Source: Chthonomonas sp. UBA2391 | GTDB lineage: Bacteria; Armatimonadota; Fimbriimonadia; Fimbriimonadales; Fimbriimonadaceae | Direction of reading: 5' to 3' | Assembly: GCA_002343825.1 (NCBI GenBank) | Contig: DDSL01000119.1 | Span: 1-5,451, forward strand | DNA: 5,451 nucleotides | Shown here: piece after piece, positions 1 to 5,225 of the stretch | Position numbering within the stretch: the first letter of the stretch is position 1 | How the letters are laid out: each line of letters opens with the position of its first letter | Translations under genes and position numbers: made by a program | The notes under the pieces: generated by a model | What the model was told of the DNA's origin: nothing | What the model saw: only the letters and a program-made list of their open reading frames with translations | Database searches by the model: none

Positions 1-54
1 GCCCAGGGCCTCGCCATGAACGTAGACCCCAGCCCCGCAGATATGCCACAATGA
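1..54 (+). CDS. 3' end of an upstream gene (partial, unidentified)
   Basis: Reading from base 1, seventeen codons run to a TGA at 52-54, giving AQGLAMNVDPSPADMPQ. The codons mostly end in G or C, as in the clear genes nearby, and the residue mix is ordinary, so this looks like the tail of a real gene. The frame starting at base 3 is also open, but it is arginine-rich and looks like a shadow. Too little is visible to name a family. The next gene starts about 50 bases downstream on the same strand, so the two may share a transcript. Confidence 0.4.
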   Translation, partial: AQGLAMNVDPSPADMPQ

Positions 55-95
55 GAGTTCGCGCCCGAATTGCATTGGACCTCGCCGGGCGCACC

Positions 96-101
96 AGGTG
101 A
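96..101 (+). promoter_or_regulatory. Ribosome binding site supporting the TTG start at 106
   Basis: AGGTGA ends four bases before TTG 106. It matches the 3' part of the consensus AGGAGGTGA, for which a short gap is expected. It is the best Shine-Dalgarno match in front of either candidate start. Its TGA is also the stop of a 16-codon frame that begins at ATG 51. Confidence 0.45.
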
Positions 102-105
102 CCCC

Positions 106-1926
106 TTGGCGAAACCCGTCGAACTCAAACCCGAAGAACTGAGCGCCCGCTCCTATGCTGACCGACTGATCCTCGGCGCCCTGACCGATTTGCATTCCGC
201 CGTCAAGCTCAGCGAACTCGCCGAGCGGCTGGAGAGCGACGGAATCGGGCTGGCCGCGATCCGATCCCTCCTGGCCAGCAACCCCGAAAAGTTCGCTTAC
301 AGCGACCGCCGCTGGATCCCCGCCGCCCGACTGGCGGGCGAGGGACGTCCTTTTGCCGAAGCCGTCCGAACAACGGTCGACCGCTTTGGCGGCCCGATGC
401 CGCTTTCGCTGCTCATCAAGGATCTCGCTGCGGGACGAGAAGAAAGCGAGGAGGAGATCGAAGCCCGGCTCGACCGCATGGTCTCGCGGCACCCCGACCT
501 CTTCATCACCAACGCGGGAGAAATCGCCCTCAACACCTGGGTTTTCCACGCCTACGACGAGACCGTCGAGCGGGCCCTTGGGATGAACCGACTGACGCGC
601 GAAGAAGTCGAAGAAGCCCACGCAAAGCTGGGAGATTTCGACTGGCGAGCCCCCGACGCGATGGAACAAGCGCTGAAGAAGCTGGCCCCGGTTCCGGTCA
701 AGTTGATCGGTGCCCTGGCTTGGCTCAAGCTGAATCCACAAGCCCCTCATTCGCCCCTGCTCTATGATTGGAAGAGCTTCAACGCTCGCCTACTGAACCT
801 GCCGGGCTACGTCTACGGCGCGGATGGCATCCTCACCAGCGCCGAAGATGCCAAGAAATGGGTCAGCGCAGCCATCAAGCTTGCCGAGCGGATCGCCCCG
901 ACGGTCGAGATCGATGACGCGGCGCCCATCGAGGTCAAGACCGAAGACGTCGAACGGATGGCGGCCAAGGTCGCCGGTTCTGAGCAGACCATCACCGCGA
1001 CCAAGCTTCTCGAAGAATTCTATGAGATCACGCCGAGCGTGAAGACGTTCCCCTACGACCTCCAAAACGTGATCGCGGCCCTGCGCAAGCAGAGCGGCAT
1101 CGTTTGGGTCGGCGGCGACCGATTCCGCAAGGCCGAAACGGCTCCGGATTACATCGAAGAGATGCCGGACCTGTTCCAATACGTTCTCACCGACGTCCGC
1201 GACGAGGAAGACGAGTTTGTCGACTGCGAACTCAGCGACGAAGGTCTCAGCACCACGCTCCGGCGCTTGCTGAACCACCCGCTGGCCACCGACGTTCTGG
1301 ACGAGGACGTGATGGCGACCCCCAAGTCGATGCCCGAGCAGCTCAGCTTGGTGCTCAAGCCGATTCACCGAGAGCTTGGGACGTTCCCGCTCTCGCAGTT
1401 CCCGACCGGATGGCTCGACCAAGAACCGCGGATCCAAGAACTGCAGTTCATCGATCCGAGCGGCCGAGAGATTCAGGTCTGGGCCAATCTCGAAGCGCGG
1501 TTGCTCTTTGGTCTCATTGAGGTCTTCCTCGAGCAGCCGGTCGAGTCGGGTGCGGTCTTCAGCCTCACCAAGACGCCGAAGCCCAACGTCTTCGAGTTTC
1601 AGTGGGCCGAGCAAACCGACCCGGTCGTCTTCATCACCAGCCAGCGGATGGAAGAGCTCCGCGACATTCAGAGCCGCAGCGAGGGCATGTCCACGCTGGA
1701 GGTTCTGCAAGAGGTGATGACGCACTGGCCGAAGGGCGCCGACTTCCTCACCATCCTCTGGGAGGTGAACGTTGTCCGCCGAAGTAGCCGACGGCTCATC
1801 GCCTCGCTCCTTAGCAGCTATGCCTGCTTCTATCAGCGTTCGGGTTCGCCGGTCTGGCACTACGACGCCAAGAAGAACGAGCAGGGCTTCGACAAACAAA
1901 AGAGGAAATTTGTTCTCAAGCGCTAG
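106..1926 (+). CDS. Multi-winged-helix protein of unknown function
   Basis: A soluble protein of 606 residues; no signal peptide or membrane segment is visible. I do not recognise a named gene. It seems to be a chain of winged-helix-like modules, numbered from the TTG at 106: about 17-71 (helices, then SLLASNPEKFAYSDRRWIP), 82-146 (FGGPMPLSLLIKDL, then RHPDLFITNAGEIAL), possibly 192-244, 282-342 (ending GIVWVGGDRFRK), and 528-588 (ending SPVWHYD). Residues about 357-518 form an acidic then beta-rich region with DPSGREIQVWANLEARLLFGL. The tail 589-606 is lysine-rich. Such architecture suggests nucleic-acid or transcription-related binding, like HARE-HTH/RNA polymerase delta modules, but this is inference. 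The TTG at 106 was chosen because AGGTGA lies at 96-101; a TTG at 70 in the same frame would add 12 residues and has only a weak ribosome site. rpsT follows after 66 bases. A long antisense frame across this gene is a codon-bias mirror. Confidence 0.85.
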   Translation: MAKPVELKPEELSARSYADRLILGALTDLHSAVKLSELAERLESDGIGLAAIRSLLASNPEKFAYSDRRWIPAARLAGEGRPFAEAVRTTVDRFGGPMPLSLLIKDLAAGREESEEEIEARLDRMVSRHPDLFITNAGEIALNTWVFHAYDETVERALGMNRLTREEVEEAHAKLGDFDWRAPDAMEQALKKLAPVPVKLIGALAWLKLNPQAPHSPLLYDWKSFNARLLNLPGYVYGADGILTSAEDAKKWVSAAIKLAERIAPTVEIDDAAPIEVKTEDVERMAAKVAGSEQTITATKLLEEFYEITPSVKTFPYDLQNVIAALRKQSGIVWVGGDRFRKAETAPDYIEEMPDLFQYVLTDVRDEEDEFVDCELSDEGLSTTLRRLLNHPLATDVLDEDVMATPKSMPEQLSLVLKPIHRELGTFPLSQFPTGWLDQEPRIQELQFIDPSGREIQVWANLEARLLFGLIEVFLEQPVESGAVFSLTKTPKPNVFEFQWAEQTDPVVFITSQRMEELRDIQSRSEGMSTLEVLQEVMTHWPKGADFLTILWEVNVVRRSSRRLIASLLSSYACFYQRSGSPVWHYDAKKNEQGFDKQKRKFVLKR

Positions 1927-1939
1927 GATCGGGTATCTT
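1910..1939 (+). promoter_or_regulatory. Possible promoter of rpsT
   Basis: TTGTTC at 1910-1915 and TATCTT at 1934-1939 are separated by 18 bases and resemble -35 and -10 boxes (about 3/6 and 4/6 matches to sigma-70 consensus). Transcription would begin near 1946, giving a leader of about 47 bases before the rpsT ATG. The -35 box would lie inside the end of the preceding gene. The match is weak, so read-through from the upstream gene is an alternative source of rpsT mRNA. Confidence 0.3.
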
Positions 1940-1992
1940 TCCTAATCGGCCTAGCGGATCGACAGAATCCAACGGATCAGTAAGAAGAATTT

Positions 1993-2259
1993 ATGGCAAA
2001 TATCAAGTCGATGAAAAAGGACCTGCGGCGCAACGCGAAGAAGCGCGCGGCAAACCAGTCCACCAAGGCGTCGCTCAAGACGCTGATCAAGAAGGTCCGG
2101 AAGGCCGACGAACCGGCCGTTGCGACCACCAACGCGGCTCTCGCCCAAAAGGCTCTGGATAAGGCCTCCCAACGCGGGATCATCCACAAGAACCAAGCCG
2201 CCCGCCGCACCTCGCGGATGATGAAGGCCGCCAACGCCAAGGCCGCCGCCGCGAAGTAA
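1993..2259 (+). CDS. rpsT: 30S ribosomal protein bS20
   Basis: An 88-residue, highly basic protein and a primary 16S rRNA binder that helps assemble the body of the small ribosomal subunit. The family signatures are at both ends: ANIKSMKKDLRRNAKKRAAN after the initiator Met, and DKASQRGIIHKNQAARRTSR near residues 56-75. Between them are the alanine/lysine-rich helices typical of bS20. Length is normal for the family (about 85-90) and the protein is intact. The C-terminal AKAAAAK tail is low complexity but common in this family. The ATG at 1993 has only a weak purine-rich site upstream (AAGAAGAA, 1982-1989). The gene is followed by a strong terminator and is probably transcribed alone or with gene 1. 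Confidence 0.97.
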   Translation: MANIKSMKKDLRRNAKKRAANQSTKASLKTLIKKVRKADEPAVATTNAALAQKALDKASQRGIIHKNQAARRTSRMMKAANAKAAAAK

Positions 2260-2284
2260 GTCAGGCAATCACTTAAGCTGGAGC

Positions 2285-2320
2285 GAAGGTCAGGCCCCTA
2301 GAAGGAGCCTGACCTTCTTT
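2285..2320 (+). terminator. Rho-independent terminator after rpsT, between convergent genes
   Basis: GAAGGTCAGGC (2285-2295) pairs perfectly with GCCTGACCTTC (2307-2317), 11 base pairs. Inside the loop CCT (2297-2299) can pair with AGG (2303-2305) past one mismatch. The stem is followed on the plus strand by TTT and a T-rich run to about 2328. It starts 25 bases after the rpsT stop. The converging minus-strand gene stops at 2327, only 9 bases away, so the hairpin may also help end that transcript, although its minus-strand side has no T-run. Confidence 0.88.
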
Positions 2321-2326
2321 GTGTTC

Positions 2327-3475
2327 TTATGGGAGACCGATTCTCCCCGATCGGCCGGAAACGGGGGCTTGGCGTCCGGCCCGGTATTGCACAATCGAAC
2401 CCAGATGGAAGGTGGGATAAGTGGAGAGAGGGTCTGGCCGCCGAAATTCTGCTAGGAAGAAGCCTGCCGAGTTCAGCCTTCCGTGAGCGGTGAGCCAGCC
2501 CAGTCGCGCGGGATCTTCGGGCACAGGGATTCGAATCTCACCAGTCACTGTCCCATCTGGAAACCGAAACTTTGGCGGAATGTAGGGTCCGCTCTCGGTT
2601 GTTGCCCAGAACGTTCCATATATCGTCCCGTCGTTGGCGAGGGTCACAAAAGGCTGACGCCTGCTATCCGATGACTCGTAATCGGCCAGCACCTTCGGAT
2701 CGGGGTCGGCGCCAAACAACCGTATACGGATTCGGTATCGGAATCCGGGAAGGGACTCGGTCTCGGAAACTACGTAGTGCCCCAGATCGTTGATGGCGAC
2801 GAGTCTGCCTTGACCGGGCAAGATCACCAGGCTGCCATCCAACCGACGTTGATAGATTCGCTGGTTATAGTCAAAGAAGGTCAATCCGGATTCGGTGATT
2901 TGAATATTATTTGTCTTGTGGGTGAGGGCCGGAAGTTGATCAAAATAGTCCCAGTGGCCTAGACCCAACCTGAGCATTGGCCGACCATAGAGTTCGATCC
3001 CTGCGATCCAGCCCGCATCGTTGATATCTTTCGGCCACTGCAGATCGCTGCCGAAGCGAGTGTCGCTGTTCAAGTTAGTGAGGACCCCGGCCGCATCCCA
3101 AACGATTGGGAAAATCTCTGTTCGGACATATCCCCAGCCGATGGTCGTCCCTTGGCTGTTGATCGCAACGATCGTTGGGATGGTGACCGGCAACCCCATG
3201 GGCATGAGCGTCTCAGAAAGTCTCCGGGCCAACGATTCGTGGGAAAGCTTCCGATAGGAGCGAGTGGAGGTCCACTGCCAGGTGTCGGTATCGGTTTCCG
3301 TATACGCCATATTGAGGTTCGGGGCGATCGAACCCGAGACGGAATCCCGGTCGAAGTCGAGCGACGGGCCAATCGTCGGGCCGATCGCAAAGGTTCGCTG
3401 TCCCCAAGCCGCCGGCGAGATTGCGGCCGCGATCAAGATGGTCAGTGCTAGAGTAGGCAGGTTGCGTCTCCGCAA
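2327..3475 (-). other. Second-half unit (part B), possible separate gene with TTG start
   Basis: If translation restarts at the in-frame TTG at 3475-3473, the product begins MRRRNLPTLALTILIAAAIS and looks like a textbook signal peptide: positive n-region, hydrophobic core, cleavage after AWG. The mature protein would be about 357 residues with HAF-like IN-x-x-G repeats. I see no good Shine-Dalgarno sequence before this TTG. This is an alternative reading of the fused gene, not an additional certain gene. Confidence 0.4.
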
Positions 3476-4459
3476 CTTTCGACGTGCCAAGAATGCTCCG
3501 AGCGCGGCCCCCAGTCCCAACATCGAACTCGGTTCGGGAACGGCTTCCAGGTAGTAAGTTCGCTCCGTTAGGTCCTTGCTCGTGTATCCCCGAATCACGA
3601 TGTTGTTGGCGTCGTCATTCGCGAGGAGAGAGAGGAAACCAAGGCCCCGAACGCTGGAATTGTCCATTGCCCCACCGACCCAACCCCCACCACGGCCGTT
3701 AGGATTTGGCCCAATCAGAAGTTCTTTTCGCCAACCTTGGAAGGCCTCGGCTGTCACCGAGCGGGCGTATCCGCTATGGGCAGTCGGGAGGTACAAATTG
3801 TCATCTTCGGAAACAATTTCAAAGGACCCGTTCGTCGAGTAGAGCCTTTGCTTGTTGTCAATTCCTCGGGTAAGGAGTATCCCGTCGGTCGTGACTTTTT
3901 GAAGATGTCCCCAAGGCAGATACTGCGCGTTTGTGTCGGGGTGCCACGTAATGACCGTCGGAGTGAATGAGCTTCGCGGCGCAAAGATCCGATCTCCAAC
4001 AACCCAAAACCGCGCATCGAGGGGAAGCGGCAAGTTCGAGGATGGAAAGCGATAATTGCCCAGGGGATCTCGAATCCAGAGCCCCGAATCTGTGGCGCCA
4101 TACAGGGTTCCTTCCTTAGTTCGGTATAGCGCCCGCCGAAGGAAGACTCCCTCGGGACTTCGTTCGGGCAGGAGGGTGACGTTGCCCAAAGGATCTGCAA
4201 TGGCGGCCCGAGTTCCCCGCGCGCCCAGGGAATATCCTTCTTGGGTGATCTGGTTGAACGAACCGTCGAGCTGCTGCACACCTCGTTCTTTCGTCCAAAT
4301 CTTGTCCTGAGAAATCAGTACGACCCCAGCGGCCGAGGAATCGATGACGGTTTCCGCACCCGGAATCACGTGGACCCGGTAAGTCTGCGGTAGGTTTGTT
4401 CCCTGTGCGCAAACCGAGCCCGCAAGTACGAGAACAGCTAAACCCAAAGAAGTCCTCAT
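2327..4459 (-). CDS. Secreted HAF-repeat protein with internal PEP-CTERM signal and second signal peptide (fusion)
   Basis: A 710-residue exported protein in two parts. Part A: signal peptide MRTSLGLAVLVLAGSVCA|Q (cleavage about 18/19), HAF-like repeats (for example ITQEGYSLG 71-79 and TKEGTLYGATDSGLWIRD 114-131), then a full PEP-CTERM sorting tag: VPEP 307-310, hydrophobic 313-325, RRKLRRR 326-332. Exosortase tags normally end the protein. Here the frame continues into part B: a second signal-like hydrophobic stretch (about 334-351), a possible cleavage site AWG|Q at 353/354, then more HAF-like repeats (AINSQGTTIG 432-441, DINDAGWIAG 478-487, AINDLGHYVV 555-564, and later LANDGTIYG). Part B has no PEP-CTERM tag. 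The specific function is unknown; such proteins are usually surface or matrix components. ATG 4459 is preferred because it begins the signal peptide and follows the extended -10 box and GGAGG at 4473-4477. A GTG at 4519 lies upstream of the predicted transcript start. Part B might start separately at TTG 3475-3473. Confidence 0.85.
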   Translation of the reverse strand: MRTSLGLAVLVLAGSVCAQGTNLPQTYRVHVIPGAETVIDSSAAGVVLISQDKIWTKERGVQQLDGSFNQITQEGYSLGARGTRAAIADPLGNVTLLPERSPEGVFLRRALYRTKEGTLYGATDSGLWIRDPLGNYRFPSSNLPLPLDARFWVVGDRIFAPRSSFTPTVITWHPDTNAQYLPWGHLQKVTTDGILLTRGIDNKQRLYSTNGSFEIVSEDDNLYLPTAHSGYARSVTAEAFQGWRKELLIGPNPNGRGGGWVGGAMDNSSVRGLGFLSLLANDDANNIVIRGYTSKDLTERTYYLEAVPEPSSMLGLGAALGAFLARRKLRRRNLPTLALTILIAAAISPAAWGQRTFAIGPTIGPSLDFDRDSVSGSIAPNLNMAYTETDTDTWQWTSTRSYRKLSHESLARRLSETLMPMGLPVTIPTIVAINSQGTTIGWGYVRTEIFPIVWDAAGVLTNLNSDTRFGSDLQWPKDINDAGWIAGIELYGRPMLRLGLGHWDYFDQLPALTHKTNNIQITESGLTFFDYNQRIYQRRLDGSLVILPGQGRLVAINDLGHYVVSETESLPGFRYRIRIRLFGADPDPKVLADYESSDSRRQPFVTLANDGTIYGTFWATTESGPYIPPKFRFPDGTVTGEIRIPVPEDPARLGWLTAHGRLNSAGFFLAEFRRPDPLSTYPTFHLGSIVQYRAGRQAPVSGRSGRIGLP
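3458..3541 (-). other. PEP-CTERM sorting signal abutting a second signal peptide
   Basis: Codons for residues 307-334 of the long protein carry VPEP, a hydrophobic stretch with many Gly/Ala/Leu, and the basic cluster RRKLRRR. In PEP-CTERM proteins, exosortase cuts near the PEP motif and the basic end stays in the cytoplasm. Here the basic cluster doubles as the n-region of a second signal sequence, so the predicted topology is out-in-out: a two-helix hairpin with a basic cytoplasmic turn. Confidence 0.75.
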
Positions 4460-4472
4460 TAGAAAAACCAGG

Positions 4473-4477
4473 CCTCC
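4473..4477 (-). promoter_or_regulatory. Possible ribosome binding site for the PEP-CTERM gene
   Basis: Read on the minus strand this is GGAGG, 13 bases before the ATG at 4459. The spacing is longer than ideal, but it is the only clear Shine-Dalgarno match in the short predicted leader. Confidence 0.4.
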
Positions 4478-4490
4478 AGTCGAGAGCCGT

Positions 4491-4499
4491 CTTATAACA
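4491..4499 (-). promoter_or_regulatory. Extended -10 promoter of the PEP-CTERM gene
   Basis: The minus strand reads TGTTATAAG: TG, one base, then TATAAG, which matches TATAAT at five of six places. No convincing -35 box is seen at the expected distance, as is usual for extended -10 promoters. Predicted transcription start is near 4484, giving a leader of about 25 bases that contains GGAGG. Confidence 0.45.
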
Positions 4500-4505
4500 G
4501 GATAA

Positions 4506-4540
4506 CACAAGAATCCCACTCACCTGCGGATTTTCTTGTG
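4506..4540. repeat. Inverted repeat upstream of the PEP-CTERM promoter
   Basis: CACAAGAA (4506-4513) plus TCC (4514-4516) faces GGA (4528-4530), two extra T, then TTCTTGTG (4533-4540). The repeat sits next to the extended -10 box and covers roughly -22 to -56 from the predicted start, so it could be an operator. As RNA it would form an 11-bp bulged stem and could instead end the dinB transcript, which stops about 160 bases upstream on the same strand; the minus-strand tail TTATCCTGTTAT is only moderately T-rich. Confidence 0.4.
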
Positions 4541-4697
4541 GCTTTTCAGTCCCTCAGTAAAGGGTTCGGAACGTATCGTCCATTTCTGCGGGACTTAAGC
4601 GGGCCTGATTCTGGCTGTCCCGCTGTCTGCTCCCGCTTGGATTGGGTAGGTCCGTTTCTTTGTCTTACGGACCATGCGTTCCACAGGACCTGGATTC
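4541..4697. other. Intergenic stretch without a recognisable gene
   Basis: Between the dinB-type stop (4698) and the inverted repeat I see no gene with family features. The plus-strand open frame that crosses it runs antisense through the DinB-type gene, is arginine/serine/glycine-rich and has no recognisable motif. The one structured element is GGTCCGT (4649-4655) facing ACGGACC (4667-4673), a 7-bp stem with an 11-base loop and no T-run on either strand. It lies 25 bases past the dinB stop and might protect the 3' end of that mRNA. Confidence 0.5.
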
Positions 4698-5138
4698 CTA
4701 AGGCATCTCTAGGCGCTTCCAGAGCATGTAGTCGGTTTCTGGCCATTCGAGTCCGGCTTGCCCGGCGATCTCGCGGAGCTGGCCCCGGTGGTAGGTTCCG
4801 TGGTTCGCCACGTGGCGGAGAACATCTTCCACCAGTTGGAAGTGGGTCTCCTCCCCACGCTGATAGCTCACGAACGCCGTTGGGTCGGAGGTCTGGATGA
4901 CTTCGATCCAGGCCTGAGTCATGATCTCGAGCCCAGCGAGGACATCGCCCGGTAGTGCCGGAGTTTCCTCGACACTGATCACGCGGCCGTACCAGATCGT
5001 GTGGCAAAAGAGGAGATGCTCCCAGACGCCTTGCCCCCGTTCGCCGAGCTTCGGGATGATTTCAGACCACTCTCGGTTGGCCCAGAGGTCATAAGAAAAG
5101 GCTTCGACGAGTCCTTCGCGGGTTTCTGGCACGATCAT
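4698..5138 (-). CDS. DinB/YfiT-like metal-binding four-helix protein
   Basis: A 146-residue cytoplasmic protein of the DinB/YfiT superfamily, four-helix bundles that bind a divalent metal through three histidines. Some relatives are thiol-dependent S-transferases; most, like this one, have no known substrate. Visible signatures: FSYDLWANREW near the N-terminus (14-24), EHLLFCHTIWYGR with the likely first ligand His46 (40-52), and the hallmark HVANHGTYHRGQL (109-121) with His113 and His117 as the other two ligands. The end PETDYMLWKR (133-142) is also typical. Length is normal for the family and the protein looks intact. Despite the name there is no evidence that it is SOS-regulated or a DNA polymerase. 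The ATG at 5138 has no clear Shine-Dalgarno sequence; a strong hairpin ends 18 bases upstream of it. It follows the PPC-domain gene on the same strand (87 bases between them). Confidence 0.92.
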   Translation of the reverse strand: MIVPETREGLVEAFSYDLWANREWSEIIPKLGERGQGVWEHLLFCHTIWYGRVISVEETPALPGDVLAGLEIMTQAWIEVIQTSDPTAFVSYQRGEETHFQLVEDVLRHVANHGTYHRGQLREIAGQAGLEWPETDYMLWKRLEMP

Positions 5139-5156
5139 CAGGGTACCCGCACGATC

Positions 5157-5197
5157 GAGCCTGGTCTTTCCAAGTGGAGAGACCAGGCTCTTTGTTG
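5157..5197 (+). terminator. Strong hairpin with plus-strand T-rich tail between two minus-strand genes
   Basis: GAGCCTGGTCT (5157-5167) pairs perfectly with AGACCAGGCTC (5180-5190). The stem extends inward by a G-T pair, T-A and two C-G pairs to the loop AAGT (5172-5175), about 15 pairs in all. The T-rich tail TTTGTTGTT lies on the plus strand, yet both flanking genes are on the minus strand. For the minus-strand PPC gene it is a hairpin after the stop codon with an A-rich lead-in but no U-run. It may be a bidirectional or processing element, or a leader structure for the DinB-type gene. Confidence 0.6.
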
Positions 5198-5225
5198 TTG
5201 CGCAAGGTTCGAATTCTTGTCTGGA

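Noticed and set aside
790..1899. 369-codon open frame on the minus strand opposite gene 1
   Set aside because: It mirrors the GC-rich codon pattern of the plus-strand gene. Its product is low-complexity Arg/Leu/Glu-rich with no motif, while the plus frame shows ordered winged-helix blocks.
1926..1978. Three GGATC copies in the leader of rpsT (1926, 1956, 1974)
   Set aside because: Short, unevenly spaced and not in a recognisable operator layout; likely chance.
1951..2268. 105-codon minus-strand frame opposite rpsT
   Set aside because: Fully antisense to the unmistakable bS20 gene; its product is Leu/Gly/Arg-rich without family features.
4460..4519. Upstream GTG start (20 extra residues) for the PEP-CTERM gene
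   Set aside because: It would put a long hydrophilic extension before a complete signal peptide, lies upstream of the predicted transcription start, and its AGGTGA touches the GTG with no spacing.
4538..4900. 120-codon plus-strand frame
   Set aside because: Overlaps the DinB-type gene in antisense, is Arg/Ser/Gly-rich and matches no family pattern, although its presence could have explained the plus-strand hairpin at 5157.
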